Positions 1-8,256 of a stretch of 37,384 nt of DNA are shown piece after piece. The notes under the pieces were generated by a model. The model did no database searches. It was not told the origin of the DNA and saw only the letters and a program-made list of their open reading frames with translations. Position numbers and translations under genes: made by a program. Position 1 is the stretch's first letter; each line of letters begins with the position of its first letter. The stretch is from Novosphingobium sp. B 225 (GTDB taxonomy: Bacteria > Pseudomonadota > Alphaproteobacteria > Sphingomonadales > Sphingomonadaceae), in NCBI RefSeq assembly GCF_002198665.1, contig NZ_MWLM01000066.1, positions 9,266-46,649 on the forward strand. Reading direction: 5' to 3'.

Positions 1-8
1 CCGCGTTA

Positions 9-77
9 CCCCTCCGTCAGCCGCCTTCGGCGTCTGCCACCTCCCCATTTGTGGCCTTCGCCAAAAATGGGGAGGAT
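9..77. repeat. Intergenic palindromic repeat, copy 1
   Basis: The segment opens with CCCCTCCGTCAG and closes with GGGGAGGAT. Inside it an 11-bp perfect stem (arms 40-50 and 65-75, CCTCCCCATTT against AAATGGGGAGG) encloses a 14-base loop. The same block, with substitutions, recurs at 12735-12787. It sits just past the end of the SDR gene, so it may help end or stabilise that transcript, although no T-run follows the stem on either strand. Confidence 0.7.
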
Positions 78-87
78 CTTTGGTGGC

Positions 88-789
88 TCACCACGCCGTC
101 GCACCCGCATCCACGGCGATATCCGCGCCGGTGACAAAGCGGGCCTCGTCGCTGGCCAGCCACACCGCGCACCAGCCGATGTCTTCTGGTTCGCCCAGCC
201 GCTTGAGCATGTTCTTGGCCAGCACCTGTGCTTCGAATCCCGGATCGGCGGCGAGGTGCGCGGTGGTGGCCCGGGTCTTGATGAAGCCGGGCGCGATGGT
301 GTTGGCGCGGATGTTGTGGGGCGCACCCTCCATCGCCAGTTGGCGGGTCATGGCCAGCACGCCGCCCTTGCCCGCGCAGTGCGCCAGCGCGGGGGAGCCT
401 TCGAGTGCATGGCGGGCGTTGGCGCTGGCGAAGTTGATCACGCTCGCCGCTCCGCTCGCCTTCAGCCACGGCCAGGCCGCGCGGGTGGCGAGAAACACGA
501 TGTCAAGCTCGCCGGTCAGCGTGGCTTTCCATTGGGCATAGGACAGGTCTTCGAGCCAATCGAACACTGCAAAGGCGGCGGCGTTGACCAGCACGTCGAT
601 CCGGCCATGCTCGGCACCGATGCGCGCGAACAGCGCCTGAACTTCGGCCTCTTCGGTCAGATCGCATTGGTCGCGGTCAATGCCGATCACTGTCGCGCCC
701 TCGGCCGCAAACAGCGCCGCGCAGCCTTGGCCGATCCCGCTCGCCACGCCAGTGACGACCGCGATCTTGCCGTTCAGCCGGTCAGCCAT
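88..789 (-). CDS. SDR-family protein with the catalytic Tyr replaced by His
   Basis: The product has 233 residues and the layout of a classical short-chain dehydrogenase/reductase: the nucleotide-binding glycine motif TGVASGIGQG near residues 13-22, NAA at 69-71, an NFAS serine at 122, and a C-terminal TGADIAVDAGA. The usual YxxxK active-site motif reads H137-C-A-G-K141, so lysine is kept but tyrosine is histidine (codon CAC). Members of this family normally oxidise a secondary alcohol or reduce a ketone with NAD(P). Without the tyrosine, activity may be weak, altered or lost. The start chosen (ATG at 789) fits the family N-terminus and overlaps the end of the upstream MFS gene by 8 bp, so translation is probably coupled. 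A longer reading to 864 lacks family similarity. It is the last gene of the run GMC oxidase, MFS, SDR. Confidence 0.85.
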   Translation of the reverse strand: MADRLNGKIAVVTGVASGIGQGCAALFAAEGATVIGIDRDQCDLTEEAEVQALFARIGAEHGRIDVLVNAAAFAVFDWLEDLSYAQWKATLTGELDIVFLATRAAWPWLKASGAASVINFASANARHALEGSPALAHCAGKGGVLAMTRQLAMEGAPHNIRANTIAPGFIKTRATTAHLAADPGFEAQVLAKNMLKRLGEPEDIGWCAVWLASDEARFVTGADIAVDAGATAW

Positions 790-1975
790 GCGCGCGCCTG
801 CCGCGCAGCAGGCCCAGCAGCGCCAGCACGGCCCCCAGCAGTGCCGCTCCGGACAGCGCGCCAAACGCCGGGAGCAACCCGCCCAGACTGCGCGAAAAGG
901 TGGTAACCACCAAAGGGCACAGGAACTGCCCGACCGAGAAGGCCCCGGTCCACAGCCCCGCGCCGCGCCCGCGAATTTCGAACGCCAGCCCGCTCATAGC
1001 CCAGACCAGTAAGGTCGGCAGCAGCATCCCCGCGCCCAGCTGGTTGATGAAGCAGCCGATCAGGAATCCGGTCGGGGCACCCGCGCGGCTCATCAGCAGG
1101 AAGCCCACGGTCAGCAGCGCGAATTCGATCAGCAGCAGTCGCGCCACTGGCCAGCGCCCGATCCGCGAAAAGACCCAGGTGCCCAGCGGCACGCCGATGC
1201 TGGCTATGGAGGTGAGGAACCCGGTCTTGGCCGGATCAGCGATCCCCAGTTCGGTCAAGCCGATCGGGGCCTGGATCTGGACGGTATAGAACAGCACCGA
1301 GCCATAGATAGTGATCGCGATAATCCCCAGCATCCGCGCCCACGGGAAGCCTGCCCAGCTGGCATGGTGCGGGGCTCTTTCGGCCTCGTCCAGTTCATGT
1401 CCTTCGGCTGGTTCCCAGGTGAAACGCAGCACCAGCGCGAGCATCAGCAGCGCGGACAGATAGACCCAGAACGGCGTGCGCCAGCCGAACTGGCCAAGCT
1501 GCCCGCCCAGGTTGAAGAACACCAATGCCGACATCGATGCCATTGCCGTTTGCCCGGCCAGCCACTTGTCGCGCGCTTCGCCTTCGAAATAGTCGCCGAT
1601 CATCGTGGTGGTCAGCACCATGATCAGCGCCTCGGTGATCCCCACGCCGATCCGGCTGGCGATGATGGCGGGCAGGCTGTGCAGGAATACCGGGGCGATC
1701 CCAAGCAGGGCATAGAACCCGAACGACCACAGCAGCAGCTTGCGCCGCCCGAACCAGTCCCCCAGCATCCCCGCTGCCGGACTGAACAGCGCGACACATA
1801 GCGCCGGGACGGTCAGCACCATCGGCACCCAGTAATCGAAGTTGGGCACGCTTTTGTATTCGTCCAGCAGGCCCGGCAGGATCGGCGCAAGCAGCACGAT
1901 TGCCATGGTTGACAGCGTGATCGGCAGCAGCAGCGCGATCCCGGTCATTCTGCTCGGTTGATGGTGGCGGCCCAT
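782..1975 (-). CDS. MFS transporter (397 aa)
   Basis: A major facilitator superfamily permease with about twelve hydrophobic segments. It carries the loop 2-3 signature as MLGDWFGRRKLLLW at about residues 70-83. The N-terminal helix lies at residues 10-35. The start at 1975 is preceded by an AGGGGAG ribosome site at close spacing. It lies 101 bp downstream of a GMC oxidoreductase and overlaps the following SDR gene by 8 bp, so the three are likely co-transcribed. The likely role is inner-membrane uptake of a glycoside, aglycone or sugar, inferred from context only, because MFS sequence alone does not fix the substrate. The window encodes two more permeases of this general type and one GPH symporter. 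Confidence 0.85.
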   Translation of the reverse strand: MGRHHQPSRMTGIALLLPITLSTMAIVLLAPILPGLLDEYKSVPNFDYWVPMVLTVPALCVALFSPAAGMLGDWFGRRKLLLWSFGFYALLGIAPVFLHSLPAIIASRIGVGITEALIMVLTTTMIGDYFEGEARDKWLAGQTAMASMSALVFFNLGGQLGQFGWRTPFWVYLSALLMLALVLRFTWEPAEGHELDEAERAPHHASWAGFPWARMLGIIAITIYGSVLFYTVQIQAPIGLTELGIADPAKTGFLTSIASIGVPLGTWVFSRIGRWPVARLLLIEFALLTVGFLLMSRAGAPTGFLIGCFINQLGAGMLLPTLLVWAMSGLAFEIRGRGAGLWTGAFSVGQFLCPLVVTTFSRSLGGLLPAFGALSGAALLGAVLALLGLLRGRRAHG

Positions 1976-2076
1976 GGTTCTCCCCTGGCTGACTATCCGG
2001 TGCGAATGCTATGCGCGGCGCGGCTGGCTGACCATGCGATTGCTTGGAGAGGCACCTATCGGCGGGGCGGGATGGT

Positions 2077-3699
2077 TCAGACTTTCACGTCAGCCAGAAT
2101 CAGCTCGCTGGCACGCTGGGCGACGGCGATGACCGGGCCGTTGGTATTGCCCGATACCGGGGTGGGCAGAATCGAGCAATCGACCACGCGCAAGCCGTCG
2201 ATCCCGTGGACGCGGCAGCGCGCATCGGTGACCGAAGTGGCTGGATCGGTGCCCATCGAACAGGTGCCCGTGCCGTGCAGCCCGGCTTCGACCATCTTGG
2301 CCAGTTCGCTGACAATCGCCGCATCGTCCTGCACGGCCGGGCCGGGCATGCGCTCAGCGCCGATGAAAGGTTTCAGCGGGCCGGTCCCGGCGATCCTGCG
2401 GAACAGTTTGAACAGCTCCAGCGCCTTCGCCTGATCATAGGGATCGGCCCAGATCGCCGCATCGATTGTCGGACTAGTGCGGTAATCGGGTGCGGTCAGC
2501 CGGATGCTGCCACGGCTGCGCGGGCGCAAGTGATAACCGCTGAAGGTCAGCCCCGGATTGGGGGTCAGCGGACTGCCCGGGCGCGCCGCCATTTCATTGA
2601 TCGTGCGCATTGCAAACGGTGCGGCGGCGACCTGAAAGTCGGGCCATGCCGGGTCGGTGCCTTCGCTCGCGATCAGGCCGGTCAACGGCATCCCGACGCG
2701 GGCGAGGTGGCCCTTGCCGGTCAGGAAATATTGCAAGGCATTGCGGTAGAGCCGCCAGCCGAAGAATTCGCGGTTGGTGCCGGGGTGGTTGGTAAGGTCG
2801 AACGAGACCCCGAACTTCTGGTGATCGGCCAGATTCTGCCCGACCGCGGCCAGCTCCTTCACCACCGGAATGCCTAGCGCCTGCAGCGCCGCGCCGGGGC
2901 CCACGCCCGACAATTGCAGCACTTGGGGTGAGCCATAGACCCCGGCGCAAAGGATTACTTCGCGCGCGGCCAGGTGGGCGCACTCTTGCCCGTGCGCCTC
3001 GGTCACCACGCCGGTGGCGCGGCCCTGTTCGATTCTCACGCGCTTCACCGCCGTGTGCTGCACCACGGTCAGGTTGCGGCGGCCCAGCACCGGTATGACG
3101 AACGCCTTGTAAGTGCTTTCGCGTACGCCTTTGCGATCGACGGTATATTGTGATCGGCCTGCCACCGGACCGCCCGGCGTGGTGACATCGCCTTTCCACG
3201 GCATGCCGGCCGTTTCAAACCCCGCCGCCAGCGCATCGAACAACGGGGATTGATAGGTGCTGGGGGTAATCTGCAATTCGCCGTGCTGACCGCGCCCCGG
3301 TTGGGCGGCGGGATCGCGGTAGCTCTCGACGATGCCGAAGCAACGCGAAATCTCGTCCCAGCCCCAGCCGGTCAGGCCAGCCTTGGCCCAGCCGTCATAG
3401 TCACCCGGCAGGCCGGTAAGATACCAGGTGCCGTTGATCGCGCTCGATCCGCCAAGACCTCGGCCATAGGTGTGGATGCCCGGCCGCATGCCGGGGCGCT
3501 GTTCCAGCGGATAGGCCCGGAAATAGGCCGGGTTGCCCATGATCTTGATGAACCCGCCGGCCATCTTGATGAACGGATGCTGGTTGTCCCCGCCATCCTC
3601 GATCAGCAGCACGCGGTTGCGCGGATCTGCGCTGAGTCGGTTCGCCAGCACGCAGCCGGCCGATCCCGCGCCGACAATGATGTAATCGAATTCGGCCAC
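2077..3699 (-). CDS. GMC-family FAD-dependent oxidoreductase (540 aa)
   Basis: A glucose-methanol-choline oxidoreductase. The FAD-binding Rossmann motif GAGSAG is at residues 11-16, followed by an acidic strand end (LLIEDGG). The GMC signature GRGLGGSSAINGT lies near residue 80. The catalytic His is probably in HGTGTCSMG near residue 460, and the C-terminal motif GNTNGPVIAVAQRA supplies the Asn partner. No signal peptide is seen, so it should be cytoplasmic. The start is GTG at 3699 with GGGGAG just upstream. It is transcribed divergently from the first C-glycoside deglycosidase pair and shares its promoter region. This placement makes it a candidate for oxidising the glycoside sugar before cleavage. 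Many relatives oxidise choline or other alcohols, so an aglycone alcohol substrate is also possible. Confidence 0.88.
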   Translation of the reverse strand: MAEFDYIIVGAGSAGCVLANRLSADPRNRVLLIEDGGDNQHPFIKMAGGFIKIMGNPAYFRAYPLEQRPGMRPGIHTYGRGLGGSSAINGTWYLTGLPGDYDGWAKAGLTGWGWDEISRCFGIVESYRDPAAQPGRGQHGELQITPSTYQSPLFDALAAGFETAGMPWKGDVTTPGGPVAGRSQYTVDRKGVRESTYKAFVIPVLGRRNLTVVQHTAVKRVRIEQGRATGVVTEAHGQECAHLAAREVILCAGVYGSPQVLQLSGVGPGAALQALGIPVVKELAAVGQNLADHQKFGVSFDLTNHPGTNREFFGWRLYRNALQYFLTGKGHLARVGMPLTGLIASEGTDPAWPDFQVAAAPFAMRTINEMAARPGSPLTPNPGLTFSGYHLRPRSRGSIRLTAPDYRTSPTIDAAIWADPYDQAKALELFKLFRRIAGTGPLKPFIGAERMPGPAVQDDAAIVSELAKMVEAGLHGTGTCSMGTDPATSVTDARCRVHGIDGLRVVDCSILPTPVSGNTNGPVIAVAQRASELILADVKV

Positions 3700-3730
3700 C
3701 CCGGGCTCCCCACCGCGCGAATGCGTTCTA

Positions 3731-3742
3731 GAACAGTTGTTC
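3731..3742. promoter_or_regulatory. Operator-like palindrome, GMC-oxidase side
   Basis: GAACAGTTGTTC is a 12-bp match to the GAAY-N4-RTTC core found repeatedly in this window. It also overlaps a perfect 10-bp palindrome GTTCTAGAAC at 3725-3734. It lies about 32 bp upstream of the GMC-oxidase start codon, downstream of a TTGACA-like -35 on the minus strand (3777-3772). It is the partner of the site at 3786-3801. Confidence 0.6.
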
Positions 3743-3762
3743 CGATTTTTTCAGCACGAGGC

Positions 3763-3801
3763 TTGACCCTCTGTCAAGCGGTAAGTAGAACGATGGTTCT
3801 A
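3763..3801 (+). promoter_or_regulatory. Promoter and operator of deglycosidase 1
   Basis: TTGACC (3763-3768) is followed 17 bases later by TAGAAC (3786-3791), a plausible -35/-10 pair. The -10 is the left arm of the near-perfect inverted repeat TAGAACGATGGTTCTA (3786-3801). A repressor bound there would cover the -10. This is the best copy of the operator-like motif in the window. The first ATG at 3806 would leave almost no leader, which favours the ATG at 3821 as the start of the next gene. Confidence 0.65.
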
Positions 3802-3820
3802 ATTAATGCGGAGAGGCGAA

Positions 3821-4201
3821 ATGCTGCCAGTCGAGCGGGTGATCGGGGAGGAGGGGCTGAGCGCCGCGCCGCAGGGCCTGCGGCTGGCGATGCGGCTGCC
3901 GTGGTACCGATCCTTGCCGTTCTCAACCGTTGCGGTGGCCAGCCTGGCGATCGATGGCGAGCCGGTGGACCTTACCGATGCCGTGATCGAATATGATGGC
4001 AGCGCATGGCCGCTTGCCGCAAATGGCGAACAGGTCGACAGCTTCTGGTTCGTGCGCGACAGCGCCTATCTGGTGCTGCCGGGACGCAGCCTGCCGGTGG
4101 GCAGCGCGCACGAAGTGGCGCTGAATGTCACTGTTAGCCCGCCCTATATTCCCGGCATGACCCGCGCCAATCCGCAGACCGAAATGCTGACTGCCCGGTG
4201 A
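3821..4201 (+). CDS. C-glycoside deglycosidase beta subunit-like protein (DUF6379)
   Basis: A 126-residue, beta-rich protein that I match to the DUF6379 family, known as the small beta subunit of C-glycoside deglycosidases (the CarB/DgpB type). It aligns with the second copy in this window at 12797-13174 through LPWYRSL near residues 25-31, an AIDGE strand, and a C-terminal P-x-x-P turn. In the known enzymes the beta subunit packs on the TIM-barrel alpha subunit and helps shape the active site that breaks the sugar-aglycone C-C bond. The alpha gene follows 14 bp downstream. ATG 3821 was chosen over ATG 3806 because GGAGAGG sits 4 bases before it and the promoter -10 lies at 3786-3791. No signal peptide is present. 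Confidence 0.82.
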   Translation: MLPVERVIGEEGLSAAPQGLRLAMRLPWYRSLPFSTVAVASLAIDGEPVDLTDAVIEYDGSAWPLAANGEQVDSFWFVRDSAYLVLPGRSLPVGSAHEVALNVTVSPPYIPGMTRANPQTEMLTAR

Positions 4202-4215
4202 AGGAGAGCCAGACG

Positions 4216-5211
4216 ATGACCATCCCAACCGGCCCGCAAGTGGGCGTCACGCTTTATTCCTTCACCAACGAATGGCTTACCCGCCAATATGACCTGCCCG
4301 GCCTGATGCACGAAGTTAGCGCGCGCGGGTTGGGGCCGAATATCGAGATTATCGGATTTCAGAGCTTCAAGGAATTCCCGGACGTGTCCGATGATTTCGC
4401 GGCCCGGTTCAAGGATCTGATAGCCGAGACCGGACTCAACCCGGTCAGCTGCGCGATCAATTCCGACCGCTTCCTGCGGCCCGGCCAGCAGCCGATCGAC
4501 GATGCTTCGCTGGTCGAATACCACAAGCGCCAGCTGCGCAGCGCCAAGAAGATGGGCTTCTCGCTGGTCCGCTACCAGTTTGCTCTGCCCGTGGAACTGC
4601 TGCCCCAGATCGCACCCTATGCCGAGGAACTGGACATTCGCATGGGCGTGGAAGTCCATGCACCGATGTGGGCCGGACACCCGGCGGTGCAGGCCTATGG
4701 CGAGATGTATGACAAGCTGAACACGCCTTACCTTGGCTGGATTCCGGACTTCGGCGGCACCGCCAGCCGGATCCCGGAATCTATGCTGGATGCGGCCCGC
4801 GCGGCGGGGGCGCCGGAGGGTCTGCTCGACAAGCTCAAAGAGGTCTGGCTGGAGCCGGGGATGAGCCACGAAAAGGCCGGGCGTCTGCGCGAATGGGCAC
4901 TGGCGAACGGCCACGCCCCGGCGCACATCCAGGCCGCCAGCCTGGCGTTCTTCATCCTGGCCAACAACGATCCGGCCAGCTGGGCTGCCCTGGTTGATCG
5001 CACGATCCACATCCACGGCAAGTTCTACGGCGTGGGCGAAGATCTGGTCGAGGAAGCGATCGATTACGCCGCGATCCTGCCGCTGTTCCGCGACGGCGGG
5101 TTCACCGGGACGATCGTGTCAGAGTGGGAAGGCCACGCCTATCTCGGCACCGACGGGTTTGAACAGGTCGCGCGGCATCAGGCTATGTGCCGCAAGATTC
5201 TGGCGGGGTAG
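4216..5211 (+). CDS. C-glycoside deglycosidase alpha subunit-like TIM barrel
   Basis: A 331-residue protein of the sugar phosphate isomerase/epimerase (xylose isomerase-like TIM barrel) fold. Four likely metal ligands can be read: Glu146 in GVEVHAP, Asp178 in IPDFGG, His267 in IHIHGKF and Glu303 in VSEWEGH. This set and spacing recurs in the second alpha subunit at 13289-14302. With the DUF6379 partner 14 bp upstream, it fits the divalent-metal deglycosidases that act on 3-keto C-glycosides (CarC/DgpC type), releasing aglycone and an unsaturated keto-sugar. Such enzymes can also cleave O-glycosides, so the linkage attacked is not settled. The start is ATG 4216 with AAGGAG at 4201; a GTG at 4198 is in frame but overlaps the upstream stop. 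A MITE-like element begins 4 bp after the stop. Confidence 0.85.
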   Translation: MTIPTGPQVGVTLYSFTNEWLTRQYDLPGLMHEVSARGLGPNIEIIGFQSFKEFPDVSDDFAARFKDLIAETGLNPVSCAINSDRFLRPGQQPIDDASLVEYHKRQLRSAKKMGFSLVRYQFALPVELLPQIAPYAEELDIRMGVEVHAPMWAGHPAVQAYGEMYDKLNTPYLGWIPDFGGTASRIPESMLDAARAAGAPEGLLDKLKEVWLEPGMSHEKAGRLREWALANGHAPAHIQAASLAFFILANNDPASWAALVDRTIHIHGKFYGVGEDLVEEAIDYAAILPLFRDGGFTGTIVSEWEGHAYLGTDGFEQVARHQAMCRKILAG

Positions 5212-5214
5212 TTA

Positions 5215-5368
5215 GGGGCAGGACCTATTAACCGCGCCTTCGAGGCGGCAGAATGGCCCAGCGCTTCGTCAGGAAGTCTTGAAATATCGATATATTCATG
5301 CGCCTTCCTTCCTAGCCCTGAACCATTCTGACTCAAACCTCGAAGGCGCGGCTAATAGGTTCTGACCC
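5215..5368. mobile_element. MITE-like element with 31-bp terminal inverted repeats
   Basis: The arms 5215-5245 and 5338-5368 match at 28 of 31 positions when one is reversed (differences at arm positions 4, 8 and 17). Both ends are bounded by TA (5213-5214 and 5369-5370), the target duplication expected of IS630/Tc1-mariner-type movement. The 154-bp element has no ORF of its own and its interior also partly folds back. It starts a few bases past the stop of the alpha subunit gene and lies between two convergent genes, where its long hairpin could act as a two-way transcription barrier. The family assignment is inferred from the TA target only. Confidence 0.75.
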
Positions 5369-5388
5369 TAGCCTGCAGACTGGCTGCC

Positions 5389-6255
5389 TCAGTGCCGGTC
5401 AAGCCAGGCAATATATTGGTCGATCCACAGGTCGCTGGTGGTGCCCTTGATCCCCATGCCAAAGCCGTGGCTACCGCCTGAATAGAGGTGCAACTCCACT
5501 TTCGGGCTTTCTGCCAGCCATGCCTGCACCAGTCCCAGCTTGCCCTGCACGAACAGGGGGTCGTCGGCTGCGATGGCAAGGAACAACGGCGGGCGCGGGC
5601 CAGTTTTTACCACTTGGGTCATCGGCGGATAGACCAGCGCGATGCTTTCAGCGAGCCGGGCCTCGTCCTTTTGTTCGAGCAGCCGGATCGCCGCACGGGC
5701 GCCGGCGGAAAAACCGATTGCGCTGATCTTGCCCGTGTCCAGCCCGCGCTGGCCGGCTTGATCGCGCACCAGTCGCAATGCGGCGGCTAGATCATCTACG
5801 GCGGGCGGATTGTCAGCCAGCTCGCCCTTGCCAAGGTTGCCGAACAGCTTGGCCATGGCGGCCATGAAGGCTGCGTTTTCGCGCGGAGTTTCGACGGTAC
5901 GGTATTTCAGGACGAAAGCGGTATAGCCGCGCGCGGCCAGCGCATCGGCAACGCGGAATCCTTCCTGTTCGATCGAAACGAATTGATATCCGCCGCCGGG
6001 CACCACAACCACCGCTTTGCCATTGGCCCTGCCACTCTTGGGAAGCACCGGATAGAGCGAGGGACAGGTAACGTTGCGGACATTGGTCTGTTCGAACATG
6101 CGCTCCCACTGCTCTGCCCCGTCACACTTTCCGGGACTGAGCGGAATCGCCGGGCGCATCACCGGCAGGACTGGCTCGGGTGGGGGCAACTGGGCAGCAG
6201 CCGGGGTCATCGCCAGCGCGGACAGCGCGGCGAACAGGGTCTTGAAGGTCTTCAT
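5389..6255 (-). CDS. Secreted alpha/beta hydrolase (esterase-like), copy 1
   Basis: A 288-residue alpha/beta hydrolase with an N-terminal signal peptide (charged start, hydrophobic residues 7-18, cleavage probably after AAA/Q near 21). The oxyanion motif PGGGY is at 86-90, the nucleophile Ser183 is in GFSAG, the acid is Asp231 or Asp232, and the base is His263 in GSHGFG. This is the layout of acetyl-esterase/BD-FAE-like enzymes. A plausible task is stripping acyl groups from plant glycosides in the periplasm. The start ATG lies 5 bases after the stop of the TetR gene, with GGAG overlapping that gene's end, so the two are translationally coupled. A paralogue lies at 26300-27223. Confidence 0.85.
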   Translation of the reverse strand: MKTFKTLFAALSALAMTPAAAQLPPPEPVLPVMRPAIPLSPGKCDGAEQWERMFEQTNVRNVTCPSLYPVLPKSGRANGKAVVVVPGGGYQFVSIEQEGFRVADALAARGYTAFVLKYRTVETPRENAAFMAAMAKLFGNLGKGELADNPPAVDDLAAALRLVRDQAGQRGLDTGKISAIGFSAGARAAIRLLEQKDEARLAESIALVYPPMTQVVKTGPRPPLFLAIAADDPLFVQGKLGLVQAWLAESPKVELHLYSGGSHGFGMGIKGTTSDLWIDQYIAWLDRH

Positions 6256-6260
6256 CGGAT

Positions 6261-6935
6261 TCACTCCGCGCGCAGATAGGCCAGGCACATCCGCCCAAGC
6301 TCGCGCTTCAGCAGGCTCCAGTCGTAATCGTGCGCCGCCTCTCCGCTCGATCCCAGGCTCAGCTGGCGGGCCAGGGTGGCGAAGATGATATGGTAGGCGG
6401 ACTGCGCCTTGACCTTGTGGTCGCTCCCGCCGAATTCGCCACTGTGCGCCAGCATCGCCTCGGTGCTTTGCGCTTCGGCGCGCAGGGCGTGCTGCTTGCC
6501 GGGGGCGGAAACCAGCGGATCGAACGCGGCGCGCTCCATCGTCAGGCGCAGCAGGGGCGCATGACGGCGCAGGATTTCGGCATAGCCTTCGACATAGGCG
6601 GGCATGAACCTGGTCAGGTCTGCGCAATCACTCGTCAGCCGGTTCATCAGCGCTGTTTCGTCAGCGGCCAGCGCGTCCAGCGCTTCGGCAATCACGCCGC
6701 GCACCAGGTTGTCCTTGCTTTCGAACCGCAGATAGATCGATCCGATTGATACCTGCCCGCGTTCGCTGACGTCCTGCAGCGTGAATTCCTCGCTGCCGCG
6801 TTCCAGCATCAGTTCGCGCCCGGCTGCCAGCATCCGTTCCAGTGAGGCCTTGGAGCGGCCCTGTTGCGGCTTGCGGCTGACATTGGCGACCGCCAGTGCG
6901 GGGGTTTGGTCCTTGCTTTTCACTCGGCTCGGCAT
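6261..6935 (-). CDS. TetR/AcrR-family transcriptional regulator
   Basis: A 224-residue protein with the TetR helix-turn-helix at about residues 20-75. The recognition region reads TLQDVSERGQVSIGSIYLRF and is followed by the typical K-D-N-L-V segment. The C-terminal half is a helical ligand-binding domain of TetR type. The start is probably the ATG at 6935, since MPSRVKSK begins the conserved part, but no strong ribosome site precedes it and a start at 6980 cannot be excluded. It lies 91 bp after an MFS gene and is coupled to a secreted hydrolase gene. The promoter serving this run (8224-8317) carries a weak copy of the island's operator-like motif. It is therefore the only candidate regulator of the island in this window, though binding is not shown by sequence. 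Confidence 0.88.
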   Translation of the reverse strand: MPSRVKSKDQTPALAVANVSRKPQQGRSKASLERMLAAGRELMLERGSEEFTLQDVSERGQVSIGSIYLRFESKDNLVRGVIAEALDALAADETALMNRLTSDCADLTRFMPAYVEGYAEILRRHAPLLRLTMERAAFDPLVSAPGKQHALRAEAQSTEAMLAHSGEFGGSDHKVKAQSAYHIIFATLARQLSLGSSGEAAHDYDWSLLKRELGRMCLAYLRAE

Positions 6936-7026
6936 GCGGCATGACCTGCTGTGTCGCGGGATCGCGGTTGCGCTGCGCATGTGCGACAGCTTGGCGCGAA
7001 GGTAAACCGGGTTTTGCCCACTTTCG

Positions 7027-8223
7027 TCAGTTCTCCCGTGCGGCCAGATGCAGGCCGAAAGCGATCAGCGCGGCGACCAGGCCGGCCATGCCTGCGGCGA
7101 CGAACGCACCCTGCATCGATCCGATCTGCGAATCGAGCGCGTGGACCAGCCGCGGCGATTGCGACTGGGCAAGGAAGAACGAAGCGGTCCACACCCCCAT
7201 GCCCAGCCCGCGGTGGGCATAGTCGAACTTGCTCTGTGCCCAGTTGATCAGTGATGGCACGCCCATCCCGGCAGCGGTCTGCTGAACGATCAGCGCCAGG
7301 GCCATTGCCGAAGGCGTGGTCGCCAGCCCGATCCCGGCCAGCCCGCCACCCAGCAGCAGCAGGAACGTGCCGATCAGCACCCGGTGCCCGCGCGATGCGA
7401 GCAGGCGGAACAACACCGCCCCGGCCAGAATGAAGAGTTGCGGCACGAAGATGATCTTGCCGTATTCGCGCGAATCGGTGACGCCCACTTCGGAGAAGAC
7501 CAGCGCGCCATTGATGATGAACACGTAATAGAGCAGCGAGCTGAAAAAGGTCACGGCCGAAATCTGGGCCAATGTCAGCCATGGGAATGCGCCGGAGGTT
7601 GTAGTCAGAGCAGCTTCGGGCAAGGCTTCTGCCCGCCGTGCCGGTTCGAACAGCCAGACCAGCATCGCCGCCCAGATCGGGAAGGCGACCAGATAGACAT
7701 AGAACACCCCGTTCCATTGGGCTTTGGTGGCATAGCCGACCATGAGTGCAACAATTCCAGCCAGGAACGGACCAAGCAGCCCCTGCAGGAACAGCCAGTT
7801 CCTGCGCCCCTTGTCATCCCAATAGTCGGCGATCAGAGTGTTGACGATGGTCAGGATCCCGGCCTCCGATACCCCCAGCAGCAGCCGCGAGGCATAGATG
7901 TGGTCAAGGTCATTGAGCAGCAGCGGGGCCGCACCGAACAGGCCGTAAAACGCGGTACACAGCAGCAGCAGCGGGCGGCGGCCGAACCGGTCAACCAGCA
8001 GTCCGGCAAACGGCGCGAGCAGCGCCATGGTCAGCCCCGGCGCGCCGATCATTGCGGGCACTTTGGCGCGGGCTTCGGGATCGTTGGCGAAATGCTGGAT
8101 CATCGCTGGCACCGCTGGGCCCATCGCGACGATCGCGATGATCGGCAGGAAAGCGGCAATAACGATCGTCACCCCTTGCGGGCGCAGCGTCAAATCGCGA
8201 AAGAATTGGGCGATCCGGTTCAT
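7027..8223 (-). CDS. MFS transporter (398 aa)
   Basis: A twelve-helix major facilitator permease. The loop 2-3 motif reads LLVDRFGRRPLLLL at about residues 77-90. Its middle and C-terminal halves resemble the other MFS protein at 782-1975 (for instance the LRVSEAGILTIV-type helix after the first loop), suggesting the two are paralogues with related cargo. The start is ATG 8223 with GGGAGAG three to four bases upstream; the open frame runs on to 8385 but that part is not protein-like. It is the first gene of the run MFS, TetR, secreted hydrolase and is divergent from a Gfo/Idh dehydrogenase. A sugar, glycoside or aromatic acid substrate is likely but cannot be named. Confidence 0.86.
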   Translation of the reverse strand: MNRIAQFFRDLTLRPQGVTIVIAAFLPIIAIVAMGPAVPAMIQHFANDPEARAKVPAMIGAPGLTMALLAPFAGLLVDRFGRRPLLLLCTAFYGLFGAAPLLLNDLDHIYASRLLLGVSEAGILTIVNTLIADYWDDKGRRNWLFLQGLLGPFLAGIVALMVGYATKAQWNGVFYVYLVAFPIWAAMLVWLFEPARRAEALPEAALTTTSGAFPWLTLAQISAVTFFSSLLYYVFIINGALVFSEVGVTDSREYGKIIFVPQLFILAGAVLFRLLASRGHRVLIGTFLLLLGGGLAGIGLATTPSAMALALIVQQTAAGMGVPSLINWAQSKFDYAHRGLGMGVWTASFFLAQSQSPRLVHALDSQIGSMQGAFVAAGMAGLVAALIAFGLHLAAREN

Positions 8224-8256
8224 GCTCTCTCCCTTGCCGCAGATCCGCCACGCGGC

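Noticed and set aside
1976..2076. Separate promoter before the MFS gene at 782-1975
   Set aside because: No promoter boxes or copy of the shared operator were found in these 101 bases; read-through from the GMC gene is simpler.
3806..3820. Upstream ATG for the first DUF6379 gene
   Set aside because: It would leave no room for a ribosome site after the promoter -10 at 3786-3791, while ATG 3821 has GGAGAGG.
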